Assembly: GCA_018830135.1 (NCBI GenBank)
Contig: JAHJTB010000027.1
Coordinates: 1 to 34,588, forward strand
Length of the DNA: 34,588 nucleotides
DNA from: Pseudomonadota bacterium
GTDB taxonomy: Bacteria > Desulfobacterota > Desulfarculia > Adiutricales > JAGVGV01
Direction: 5' to 3'
The notes beneath the pieces are model-generated. The model did not search any database and had not been told where the DNA came from. It saw only the letters and a list, made by a program, of their open reading frames with translations. Below, in pieces: positions 1 through 8,027 of this stretch. The first letter of the stretch is position 1. The number at the start of each line of letters is the position of its first letter. The translations under genes and the position numbers were made by a program.

Positions 1-996
1 TCCCAAAGCCGCTGGGTCCAGAAGGTCATGCTGAACAAATCCGTGCGGGACGTGGCCCGAAAAAGCGGCCGGCGCATCGATGAGACCCGGGCCATCCTCG
101 AGCAGATGACGGACAACGGCGTGATTCAGGACATCGGCGGGTACTCCTATTTCCTGACCATGCCCCACCTGTTCAATATCGGCTTCAAGTATTCCAAGGC
201 CCTCAAGCGCCTGGGCCGGAAAGGCGCCGAACTGTACCAGCAGTTTTTCATCGAGGAAAAATTCTACAAGCGCTACCAGTCCTCGGACAACGGCACCCCG
301 ATCACCCGCATCGTCCCCGTGGGCATATCGATTGAAAACCAGTCCGAAATCAGCAATGCCGACGAAATCCACCGAATTCTGGACACCTGCCGCGAACCCA
401 TCGTCATCACCGACTGCCCCTGCCGCAACCGGACGGAAATCCTCGAGACCCGCGAATGCCGGGACAAGTACCCCATCGAGGAGTCCTGTTTTCAGGTCGG
501 CCTGTTCGGCGAGTACTTCCTGAAGCGGGGAGAAGGACGGCGTCTGACCCGGGAGGAAGCCCACCGGCTGGTGGATGACTTCGCCGGATTGGGTCTGATA
601 TTCACCACCGAAAACACCCGGGACCCCAACCGGTTCGTCATCTGCTGCTGCTGCGCCTGCTGCTGCGCCCTGATCCGGGGCATGACCCGCTTTCCGGAAA
701 GAAACCCGGCCTGTTCGGCCAAATCGAACTTCCTGGCCCGGGTCGACCCGCAAAAATGCAAAGCCTGCGGGTTGTGCGAACAGCGCTGCGTTTTTCGGGC
801 CGTGGCCATCGAGGACCGGTCCGCCGTGGTCGATCCGGCCCGCTGCTACGGCTGCGGGGTCTGCGCCGTCACCTGCCCCACCGGCGCCATCATGCTCCAC
901 CGAAGCGAGCGTTCGCCCATGTTTGACAACGGCCTGGAACTGATGCACCGGATATACGTGGAAAACCGACGGACGGATTCGGGAGAGCGAAAATAA
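1..996 (+). CDS. 4Fe-4S ferredoxin-domain protein with N-terminal winged-helix-like region (5' end outside window)
   Basis: The frame is already open at base 1, so the true start probably lies upstream; the first internal ATG is at 28. The N-terminal part (SVRDVARKSGRRIDETRAIL, then a short hydrophobic beta region) looks like a small winged-helix or helical domain. A central CPCRNR motif follows, then an extraordinary cysteine run (ICCCCACCCAL, about bases 641-671). The C-terminus is a two-cluster ferredoxin domain with CKACGLCEQRC and CYGCGVCAVTCP. It probably binds several Fe-S clusters and acts in cytoplasmic electron transfer or redox sensing; the partner is not visible. A frameshifted paralogue sits at 9693-10306 and shares the CPCR motif and the central layout. 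Domain identity is firm, function is not known. Confidence 0.85.
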   Translation, partial: SQSRWVQKVMLNKSVRDVARKSGRRIDETRAILEQMTDNGVIQDIGGYSYFLTMPHLFNIGFKYSKALKRLGRKGAELYQQFFIEEKFYKRYQSSDNGTPITRIVPVGISIENQSEISNADEIHRILDTCREPIVITDCPCRNRTEILETRECRDKYPIEESCFQVGLFGEYFLKRGEGRRLTREEAHRLVDDFAGLGLIFTTENTRDPNRFVICCCCACCCALIRGMTRFPERNPACSAKSNFLARVDPQKCKACGLCEQRCVFRAVAIEDRSAVVDPARCYGCGVCAVTCPTGAIMLHRSERSPMFDNGLELMHRIYVENRRTDSGERK

Positions 997-1119
997 AAGG
1001 CCAGGTCTGGCGGTGCATGGCCGTGGGGGCCTGATTGTTGACCTGCCGGGAGAATGGCGGCAGGGCGGCGCCGTCCTGGCAGCAAACCGGACTTGTCCGC
1101 CGAATCCTTGGCACTGGCG

Positions 1120-1201
1120 GATCGCTTCGGCGCCTGAGGCGCCTCGCAAAGAAGGCACCTCTAAACACCGTCTCTGCGAGAAGCGAAGCGACGAAACAAC
1201 C
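1120..1201. repeat. Dispersed imperfect inverted repeat, copy A
   Basis: The left arm (1120-1155, beginning gatcgcttcggcgcctg) and right arm (1168-1201, ending gcgacgaaacaacc) are imperfect reverse complements around a short AT-richer loop. Both arms resemble those of the element at 32784-32997 at the other end of the window (gattgcttcgtcgcc, ccgtctttgcg, gcgacgaagcaatc). This matches a type of intergenic repeat with GCGAAGCGACGAAGCAATC-like ends that is common in proteobacterial genomes. It is non-coding, with no transposase nearby. The remainder of the 997-1503 gap shows no convincing gene. Confidence 0.6.
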
Positions 1202-1222
1202 TCATGCGTCCAAGGCCGTGGG

Positions 1223-1246
1223 TTGGGTTGGCGGAGCGTAACCCAA
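1223..1246. repeat. Hairpin TTGGGTT-N10-AACCCAA
   Basis: A perfect 7-bp stem (1223-1229 with 1240-1246) surrounds a 10-nt loop GGCGGAGCGT. It follows the inverted repeat at 1120-1201. It lies 227 bases after the stop of the ferredoxin-like gene and has no T-run, so it is better read as part of an intergenic repeat than as a terminator. Confidence 0.5.
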
Positions 1247-1503
1247 CAATATACCGGTCGTGATCCGAAACACGGTCCACGGCCGTCCCCGGCCGCGGGG
1301 GCCCAGAGCAAATAAGGCCCCCTATCTTTTTAGATCAAATCGTACATCCGCTCATTGTGATCAATGGGCACAGTTGCGAAATGAATGTCCTCATCTTTTG
1401 GCTGCTTGCCACGGGCTTGGCCCGCCAACCGAACAACCGGGTCTTCCCCTTGCATGCCGAAGCCTCGCGACGAACCCGACTGCCATGTCCTGGATAATGC
1501 GGC

Positions 1504-4443
1504 CTATTCGCCCAAGAGCATGTCAATCCAGGGCAGTCCTCTGCTTGGATGCGAGTTTTGGTCCATGGGATCGGTTCGCCCAACGTACTCCTGGCAGTTG
1601 GTCCAGCCGTCCCGGTCCGGGTCCGCGTCGCAGTCGTCGACCTTGGGGTCGAGCCCGTGCTGGACCTCCCAGCCGTCGGGCATGCCGTCCCCGTCCGTGT
1701 CCGCGTTTTTCGGATTCGTGCCGAGCTGGTACTCCCGGAGGCTGGTCAGTCCGTCGCCGTCCGGGTCCTCGCCGGCGTCGTTCACATTGGGGTTGAGCCC
1801 ATTGGCGATTTCCCAGCTGTCGGGCATGCCGTCCCCATCCGTATCCGGGTTATCTGCTAAAAGCAGGGTGAGGACATTCGAGAAGCCGGCGTTTGGACAC
1901 GAGGCCGTATAGTCCTGGGTCTGATCCGAACGAATATAGGTATAGGCCGCGGTTTCAGGAACAAATGTGCAATGGGGCTTCAAAGGCCGGGCGAGAAGGG
2001 ACCAGCCGGAGGGTATGGTCGCGCGATAATAGCCATTCGAGTCGGTGGTGGGGAACCAGGGCAGTCCGGCCAGGACCACGCCGGGGACCCCCCTTCCATC
2101 GGGCGTTCTCACATACCCGGATACGATCGACTGGCGGCAGGACAGGGGCCTGATGAACAGGCCGTAGGCGTCAGCCTCCTCAAAACCTGTACTCCCCAGC
2201 ACTCCCATGAACATGGCCCCGTAGTATCGACTCCCGTCAAAATGGACGATCGGCCCGACGGGAACCTTTGTGCCTTCGGTCTCGGCGATGATGATCCAGT
2301 CGCTGGCCGGAGCGAAATTCTGGTCGTAGAACCGGCCCTTGGCCGTCAGGACCGCCAGACTGCCGGAAGGCTCGGAACGCCCCGCCAGGTAATGGGTCCC
2401 GTCAAAGGCAAAAACAAAACAGCCTCCCATGCCCATCGGTCCCTCGAACAGGGTGACCCGTTGCGGAAGGACCGTGCCGTCCGGCTTGATGAGGCGGACG
2501 TATTGTCCCCAGGTATCAGCCGACAGCTGGTCCTGCAGGGTCATGACGTACCGCGTTCCGTCGAAAATGAGATAGGTCGGGTTGTCGCTCGGCAGATCGT
2601 TGCTGTCGATGACGAAATTGCTCCCGACCAGCCCACCCGTCGGACTGATAAACTGGCCGTAGCAGCTCTTGTCGCTCGTGTCTTCCACCCAGACCACCAG
2701 AAAATTCGTGCCGTCGAAAGCCAGGGACGGAAGTCGGCCCGGGGTCCCGCTGATTTTGATTTCCCCGCCGACCAGGGCTCCGGTTTGAGATATGACCTGG
2801 CCGTAGATGTACCAGGGCCCGGCGTCCGGCCCCTGGGAGACGCGCCCGTCCTGCCAGACGACCAGGTAGTTGCCCCCGCCGGCAGCGATGTTCTCTATTT
2901 CGGTCCGTTGCTCCCCGGCCGCGGTGCTGATGGGAAAAGCACTCCCCACCTTGGCCCCGGATCGATCGATCACCTGGCCGTAGATGTCGTCGTTGGGATA
3001 ATTGGCGTAGTCCGCCCAGATCATGAGGTAGTTGGTCCCGGCAAAGGCGACCTGGGGCGTGTCTCCGTTCCGGGCGACGGATATCCTCGAACCGACCAGG
3101 GTGCCGACCCGGGAAACCATTTGGGCCTGGATTTCTTTCTCGTTGGTCGTTTTCGACCGGATTCCGAAAAGGTAATTCACCCCGTCAAAAGCCGCGCTGA
3201 TGCTCTGCTCGTCTGCGGTCGTAGTTGCCACGGGGAATCGGGCATGCCTCGGCCGTTCCACGGCCACGCCGTAAACGTCCCCCTGAGACATATAGTTGGG
3301 TCCCACGTTGTCGATGACGAAACGGGACATCATGCCCACGTACTGGCAGCCGTTGAACCCCAGGAAGGGGCCGACAGGCACTTTGCCGTTCTTGGTCTCG
3401 CCAACACTGAACCAGTCCCCCTGGGGACTGAACTGGTAGTCGTAGAACCGTGCCTTGCTGGTGATGGGCGGGGCCTCCGCGCCATCGGACAGCAGGGCCA
3501 CGTAATTGGTCCCGTCAAAGCCGAGCACAAAGGCGCCATACGCGGTCTGGCCCTCATAAAGCTTGATCCGGTCGGGCCAAATGGTCCCGTCCAGGGAGAT
3601 AAAACGGACGTAGTGGGCCCAGGTGCCGGCTGAAATCTGGTCATGGACCGTAAGCACGTACCGGTTGCCGGCAAACAACAGGCGGTTTCGGGCGCCGCTG
3701 GGATAACTGTTCCCATCAATTAAAAAGTTGGAACCGGCCAGGGCCCCGGCAGCACTGATGAACTGCCCGTAATAGTCCCGGTCGTTCGTGTTTTCCACCC
3801 AGGCCACCAGATAGTTGGTCCCGTCAAAGGCCAAGGCCGGATAATGGCCGGGGGCCGAACTGATTTTGATTTCACCGCCGGTCAATTTGCCGCTTTTCGA
3901 TACCAACTGGCCGTAGACATACCACGGGCCCGTGTCCTGGTTGGTGGCCAGACGGCCGTCCGTCCAGATGACCAGGTAGTTGGCCCCGTCGAAAACCACG
4001 TTGTGAAAATCGTGCGGATTGGCCGTGGCCTTGCTGATGGGAAAAGGCGTTCCGACCTTGGCGCCGGATCGGTTGATGAACTGGCCATAGATCGTCAACA
4101 TCGGACTGCTGGCGTTGTCGCTCCAGACCATGAGGAAATTGGTCCCGTCAAAGGCGACCGCGGGCACACCGCCGGTCCGGCCGATCGATATCCTGGACCC
4201 GATAAGGGACCCCGACTGGGAAACCAGTTGGGCGGTGATGTTGTAGTTGGCCTGATCGTTTCCTTGGATGCCGACCAGGTAGTTGGTCCCGTCGAAGGCC
4301 GCGCTGTTGGAAATTTCCTCGGCGGTCCCCGTGGCGATCGGGTATTCCGTTACGGCCGGGGCGGCGCCACATTCGGTGGTTCTTACCAGGGTCACGCATA
4401 CAACAAGCGCCACGACGGATAAAAGCAGTCTCCGATACGGCAT
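1504..4443 (-). CDS. Secreted repeat protein with duplicated propeller-like region, carboxypeptidase-regulatory-like domain and calcium-binding repeats
   Basis: The predicted protein has 979 residues. The start at 4443 is chosen over an earlier in-frame ATG (4632) because MPYRRLLLSVVALVVCVTLV is a good signal peptide and an AAGGAA ribosome site sits just upstream. Residues about 30-395 and 396-767 are two tandem homologous units, each built from repeats of the type FDGTNYLVVW.D.R, suggesting a beta-propeller or similar beta fold. Residues about 768-848 (VSGYVRTPDGRGVPGVVL) resemble a carboxypeptidase-regulatory-like Ig-type domain. The C-terminus (about 866-955) holds DTDGDGMPDSWE and related DxDxDG repeats typical of thrombospondin type 3-like calcium sites. 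It has no sorting signal that I recognise. It is probably exported and calcium-stabilised, perhaps an adhesin or matrix protein; no enzymatic role is evident. Confidence 0.85.
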   Translation of the reverse strand: MPYRRLLLSVVALVVCVTLVRTTECGAAPAVTEYPIATGTAEEISNSAAFDGTNYLVGIQGNDQANYNITAQLVSQSGSLIGSRISIGRTGGVPAVAFDGTNFLMVWSDNASSPMLTIYGQFINRSGAKVGTPFPISKATANPHDFHNVVFDGANYLVIWTDGRLATNQDTGPWYVYGQLVSKSGKLTGGEIKISSAPGHYPALAFDGTNYLVAWVENTNDRDYYGQFISAAGALAGSNFLIDGNSYPSGARNRLLFAGNRYVLTVHDQISAGTWAHYVRFISLDGTIWPDRIKLYEGQTAYGAFVLGFDGTNYVALLSDGAEAPPITSKARFYDYQFSPQGDWFSVGETKNGKVPVGPFLGFNGCQYVGMMSRFVIDNVGPNYMSQGDVYGVAVERPRHARFPVATTTADEQSISAAFDGVNYLFGIRSKTTNEKEIQAQMVSRVGTLVGSRISVARNGDTPQVAFAGTNYLMIWADYANYPNDDIYGQVIDRSGAKVGSAFPISTAAGEQRTEIENIAAGGGNYLVVWQDGRVSQGPDAGPWYIYGQVISQTGALVGGEIKISGTPGRLPSLAFDGTNFLVVWVEDTSDKSCYGQFISPTGGLVGSNFVIDSNDLPSDNPTYLIFDGTRYVMTLQDQLSADTWGQYVRLIKPDGTVLPQRVTLFEGPMGMGGCFVFAFDGTHYLAGRSEPSGSLAVLTAKGRFYDQNFAPASDWIIIAETEGTKVPVGPIVHFDGSRYYGAMFMGVLGSTGFEEADAYGLFIRPLSCRQSIVSGYVRTPDGRGVPGVVLAGLPWFPTTDSNGYYRATIPSGWSLLARPLKPHCTFVPETAAYTYIRSDQTQDYTASCPNAGFSNVLTLLLADNPDTDGDGMPDSWEIANGLNPNVNDAGEDPDGDGLTSLREYQLGTNPKNADTDGDGMPDGWEVQHGLDPKVDDCDADPDRDGWTNCQEYVGRTDPMDQNSHPSRGLPWIDMLLGE

Positions 4444-5103
4444 GGTCGATTCCTTTTCTTCAAATTTCCGGATCGATTCCAGGGGACCCAAGTCGGGTGG
4501 AAATCCGGCCCTGGCTGCCGGCAGACACACGCACTGCCGTTGCTGGTTTGCCTCCCTGGGCCGCTTGGGTTCCCGGGCCTCCAGGGCGGACACCCCGGCC
4601 GGGTGCAAACATCGCCCCACGGACCCCCTCATTGAGGTTCCGGCAGGACCCTTGATCTTATGGTGAATGATTTTTCAGGGGCTGCGGGTCGATATTTGAA
4701 GGCTTTCCCTGGTCCCGGGCCGTACCTGGCTCAGAATTCGAGGCCCGGCGATATGGGGAGGATATCCCGGCAGAGTCGATTTGGGGGAAAACGCAAAAAG
4801 AATCACCCTTTCCCCATGAATGTATTATCTTAGTCTCCAATGAAGAGAAATTATAGGCCGGCGCCCCGGGCCTCATTGAAGGAATCCTCTTTTTATCACC
4901 AAGTTAGCCCAACCCGGACCTTGACTCGGCTAATCTGCATATATGACACAAAACCCCTTCCATGTCAATTCAATTCCCATGCCGACTGCAAGGCTTCAGT
5001 GAATCGGGGCCTGGAGTATTCCCTCCGCCCGCCTGGCCGAAGACCGCGACAGGCCGGCCAGGCCGCCAATCGTTGGATGACGGTTGATGGTCGATTTTTT
5101 CAG
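4444..5103. other. Intergenic region, no convincing gene
   Basis: This stretch lies upstream of the secreted repeat protein and downstream of the enoyl-CoA isomerase gene. Open frames here run through without ribosome sites or recognisable protein motifs. It should contain the promoter of the repeat protein and the end of the preceding operon, but I could not pick out a confident promoter or terminator. Confidence 0.5.
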
Positions 5104-5799
5104 CTATCCGGACAGGGAGGCAATGGTCTCGTCCATAACGGCCAGGCCGTCCTTGTGCGTTTCCAGCTTCATGGTCCGTATCAACTGCCGATCCTTGTTC
5201 AGCGACCTGGCAAAGGCCGTTGCCTCGGCCAGAAGGTCTTCCAGGGGGCAGGCCTTCATGATGATGTGATGCGCCTGGCATTCCGCCGCGGTCAGCCGAC
5301 ATCCGGTATACTGCATCTCCTCGAATTTGTACATGGGGATGGCGCGCTTGCAGAGGACCGTGAAAACCGGCCCCAGGGGCATGCCCAGGTCCACTTCCGG
5401 CAGGCAGATCCAGCCCCGATCGGAACGCATGAAACGGAAATCGTGGGCAAACGACAGAAACGCGCCCCCGGCGAAGGCGTGGCCGTTGATGGCGGCCACG
5501 GTCGGCATGGGGAAGGTCAGGACACGCCGCATCAGGCCGAACATCTCGGCCAGGAATCGATTTCTCAACCCGGCCCCCTCTTTTTCAACGGCCCCGCCCA
5601 GCCAGTCCAGATCGATGCCGTTGGACCAGACCTTTTCATGGGAGGACCGGACCACCATCACCTTGGCTTCGGGGTTGTTCTCCACCTCGTCCAGCACGCC
5701 GAGGAACGCCTCGAAAAACGGGAAGCTGAACCGGTTTTCCCCGCTGTTCATGGTCACCAAGGCCACATGGCCATCCATTTCCCCATACACCTTGTCCAT
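5104..5799 (-). CDS. Enoyl-CoA hydratase/isomerase family protein, probably delta3,delta2-enoyl-CoA isomerase type
   Basis: The 231-residue protein belongs to the crotonase superfamily. The CoA and oxyanion-hole region (VVRSSHEKVWSNGIDLDWL) is followed by NGHAFAGGAFLSFAHDFRFM and DRGWICLPEVDLGMPLGP. The glutamate that hydratases carry in the GGGCEL motif is replaced (GGAFLS), while the glutamate of LPEVDL is kept. One catalytic Glu is the pattern of delta3,delta2-enoyl-CoA isomerases, and the HDFRFMRSDRG stretch resembles eukaryotic isomerases of this group. It would shift double bonds of unsaturated acyl-CoAs during beta-oxidation in the cytoplasm. A strong ribosome site (AAAGGAGAGGGA) directly precedes the ATG. 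It is the last gene of the minus-strand block. The substrate is unknown. Confidence 0.85.
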   Translation of the reverse strand: MDKVYGEMDGHVALVTMNSGENRFSFPFFEAFLGVLDEVENNPEAKVMVVRSSHEKVWSNGIDLDWLGGAVEKEGAGLRNRFLAEMFGLMRRVLTFPMPTVAAINGHAFAGGAFLSFAHDFRFMRSDRGWICLPEVDLGMPLGPVFTVLCKRAIPMYKFEEMQYTGCRLTAAECQAHHIIMKACPLEDLLAEATAFARSLNKDRQLIRTMKLETHKDGLAVMDETIASLSG

Positions 5800-5821
5800 T
5801 CCCTCTCCTTTCCGTGCGCCA

Positions 5822-5923
5822 GGTACTCCGGCTTCGATAAACGCCGGTCCGGACCGGGAGCGCCCGCCTCCACGGACTGGCTAATCCCGATCCCGCCCCA
5901 GAGGCGCGGGTACTCCGGCTTCG
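5822..5923. repeat. 15-bp direct repeat, 87-bp period
   Basis: The 15-mer ggtactccggcttcg occurs at 5822-5836 and again at 5909-5923. The first copy lies in the spacer upstream of the enoyl-CoA isomerase gene; the second lies within the 3' end of the 4Fe-4S remnant. On the minus strand both copies can encode EAGVP, the kind of tail seen at the end of epoxyqueuosine-reductase-like proteins. The intervening 72 bp could therefore be an insertion or a slippage product in a decaying gene end. Confidence 0.55.
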
Positions 5924-6162
5924 GATGGCACGCCGGCGGCGCACAGGCCGCGGCCATGGATAAAGATATGTTCATGCCGCTTGCAGTATTTCAGGGAGTC
6001 GGCCGCCTTTCGGCAGCAGGCCTCCTTGTCGCGGCCGTTCCCGTCCGATATCGCGCCCACCGGGCACCGCCCGGCGCATTTCAAGCAGGAACCTCCCTGG
6101 CGCCGGACATATCCGGTTTCCGGTTCCCGAAAACCGATGACGCCCGATGTCCGTCTTTCATG
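5881..6162 (-). pseudogene. 3' remnant of an epoxyqueuosine-reductase-like 4Fe-4S protein
   Basis: Reading the minus strand in one frame gives GYVRRQGG, then CLKCAGRCPVGAIS, then a run ending GLCAAGVPSEAGVP and a stop. The CxxCxxxCPvGAIS and GLCxxGVPxE motifs are the second half of the double-cluster domain at the C-terminus of QueG-like reductases. No N-terminal domain is present: the frame is closed upstream by a TGA that lies within the preceding DUF169 gene, and the only ATG there (ATGA overlap with that gene) is in another frame. It therefore looks like a decayed gene end, although expression of a small Fe-S protein from a TTG or internal start cannot be excluded. A 15-bp direct repeat marks its end. 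Confidence 0.55.
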
Positions 6163-6988
6163 ATTTTTTGCGGCCCAGCTTTTCCCTCAGGGTCGGCCAG
6201 ACCGGCGGTTCAACCAGGTTGCCGAACAGGCGGTTGGCGCCCATGGTCGGAATTATATGCGGGATGCTGAAGGGGGAAGGGTCCTGCAGCTTGTTTCCCG
6301 CCAGGAACAGGTTGTTTTCCACGGCTTCCAACCGGCTTTCAGGTACGGAAAAAAGCATCTCCGTATCCTGCACGCCGGCCATGACCCGGTCTCCCATGCC
6401 CGGGGAAACGACCTGGCAGACCCCGGTCTGGAAGGTCCTGATGATGCCTTCCTTGCAGGAGCTTTCCATGCCGTTGAAGCGGCTGACGATGTTCGATCCA
6501 TCATAGGTTGCCGCCAAAATCAGGTGCGAGAGCGCCAGGGGGGAGCAGTAGATCATGACCAGGTCGGGCTTGACCACGGTCTGGTGAAGCGGCGACACCA
6601 CGAACCCTTTGAACTCGTGGGGTTCGAACCGGGCATCGTCTTCCCTTGAACGCTTTTCCGCTTCCAGGCCGCACTTGTATCCGGCATGGTCCGCCCAGGC
6701 CTGATACAGGTCGTCCGGATCGGCCAGTTCGTCCAGACCGAAATAGATGACGATCGGTTTGCAGGCGATGTCGTCTTGGGTCAGATAAAACGAGAAGCCG
6801 GTCCGGCGGCAATAGGTATAAACCAGACAGGCCGGCACTTCCGCGCCGAAAACCAATGACGGCTGCACGGCGGCGGCCGGAGGGTCTTCTTCCGGGCGTA
6901 TCATTTTTACGGCCACCGGATACGTCGTCAGCTTCAGCCGATCGATCAAGGCCTGACCGATCTGGGAATACTTCGTCAAACCGTCCAT
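6158..6988 (-). CDS. DUF169 family protein (copy 1)
   Basis: The 276-residue protein starts TKYSQIGQALIDRLKLTTYPVAVKMI, the typical opening of DUF169, a family of unknown biochemical function found mainly in archaea and anaerobic bacteria. Other family-like blocks are CLVYTYCRRTGFSF, GFVVSPLHQTVVKPDLVMIY and GMGDRVMAGVQDTEMLFSVP. Several cysteines (in ACLVYTYC, YCSPLALS, SSCKEG, GVCQVV) could bind metal or a cofactor. There is no signal peptide or membrane segment, so it is cytoplasmic. The start has a good AAGGAGATACAG ribosome site. It follows a second DUF169 gene by 115 bases in the same direction, suggesting one transcript and possibly a heteromeric complex. Confidence 0.85.
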   Translation of the reverse strand: MDGLTKYSQIGQALIDRLKLTTYPVAVKMIRPEEDPPAAAVQPSLVFGAEVPACLVYTYCRRTGFSFYLTQDDIACKPIVIYFGLDELADPDDLYQAWADHAGYKCGLEAEKRSREDDARFEPHEFKGFVVSPLHQTVVKPDLVMIYCSPLALSHLILAATYDGSNIVSRFNGMESSCKEGIIRTFQTGVCQVVSPGMGDRVMAGVQDTEMLFSVPESRLEAVENNLFLAGNKLQDPSPFSIPHIIPTMGANRLFGNLVEPPVWPTLREKLGRKKS

Positions 6989-7103
6989 CGCTCTGTATCT
7001 CCTTCTCCGTCCCGGCCGGCCGCATGGCCGGGACGGCTGGCGTTTAGAAGGTCTTGAGGTCCGCCCCTCCCGGGAGGACCGGAGGAGCGGACCGATTGAT
7101 CAA

Positions 7104-7931
7104 TCATTGACCGGTCTTGCGGCTGTCCAGCTTCTGTCTCAGAAAGTTGAAGCCCGGAGTCAGCTTGGCCTTGATCCCCCGGGGCAGCAGCGTCTTGACC
7201 GGCAGGCCCATGTTCAGGCGCCCACCGGTCTTGAACAGATTGGCCGCGGCCTCAAACACCAGCGATCCCGGCAGGCCGATGGCGATCTCATAGTCGAACA
7301 CGCCGGAAAAGGTCCGGTCCCCCGTACCCGGAATGACGATCTGCGGGACCTGGGTCAGAAACGGAATCAGCCCGCCTTTCATGCACGATTCCCCGAAGCC
7401 CCAGTAGGAGCTGGTCGGGAAATTCCGGCCCTCGTAAACCAGGGCCTGGATGATGTGGGTGATCTGCTCCCCGTTGCCGTAAATCAGGACCGTATCCGGA
7501 ACCACGACGGACTTGGGCAGGGGCGAAACGATGAACCCGGTGTATTCTTTTCTCGTATCGGCCTGCTCCCCGAACAGTCCCTTCGTGAATTCCTGGAGTC
7601 GCCGTTCCGCTTCCTCATCGCGATGCCAGCCCTGAAGGACCTGGCTTTGCAGGCGATCCTCCTCGGAGATGTCCTCCCAGCCGTGGGAGGCCGTGGCCGG
7701 GACGCAGAAGTTGTCGTCGCCGGTCATGGCCACATTCCAGCCCCAACGGCGGGCATAGGTGAAGCCCTGGCACAGGGACCATTCCTCGCCCAGGGCCGAG
7801 GGGCGCATGATTTTGTCCGCCGGTATTTCCGATACATCCTTGATGTATTTGATCGCAACCGGCATGCTCGACAGGTGGAGCCGGTCATGGAGCGCCTGCC
7901 CGGCCTGCTGAAAATCCTTCAAGTTCGACAT
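7104..7931 (-). CDS. DUF169 family protein (copy 2)
   Basis: The protein opens MSNLKDFQQAGQALHDRLHL and SSMPVAIKYI, the DUF169 signature, and shares with copy 1 the order of blocks: LCQGFTYARRWGWNVAMTGD, GFIVSPLPKSVVVPDTVLIY, SCMKGG and GTGDRTFSGVFDYEIAIGLP. I place the start at 7931 rather than at upstream in-frame ATGs because AGGAGA lies 6 bases before it, giving 275 residues. The upstream neighbour is the QueG-like 4Fe-4S protein (97-base gap). The two copies are clearly diverged, so they are unlikely to be a recent duplication. Biochemical function is unknown; the context suggests a redox-linked role. Confidence 0.85.
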   Translation of the reverse strand: MSNLKDFQQAGQALHDRLHLSSMPVAIKYIKDVSEIPADKIMRPSALGEEWSLCQGFTYARRWGWNVAMTGDDNFCVPATASHGWEDISEEDRLQSQVLQGWHRDEEAERRLQEFTKGLFGEQADTRKEYTGFIVSPLPKSVVVPDTVLIYGNGEQITHIIQALVYEGRNFPTSSYWGFGESCMKGGLIPFLTQVPQIVIPGTGDRTFSGVFDYEIAIGLPGSLVFEAAANLFKTGGRLNMGLPVKTLLPRGIKAKLTPGFNFLRQKLDSRKTGQ

Positions 7932-8027
7932 GAGCATTCTCCTGATCTTCATGGGTCATGACCATTTGGTCAAAATGGCGGCATGAGCATTATTTTCCCC
8001 GGGCCGGCCGGGCCCCGGATCGAGGCG

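Noticed and set aside
1972-3633. 553-codon plus-strand frame opposite the secreted repeat protein
   Set aside because: It is the antisense of a repeat-rich coding region; the minus frame has a signal peptide, ribosome site and recognisable domains, while the plus frame has none.
4840-6270. 476-codon plus-strand frame opposite the enoyl-CoA isomerase
   Set aside because: The minus strand carries a clear crotonase-fold protein with a strong ribosome site; the plus frame has no recognisable sequence.
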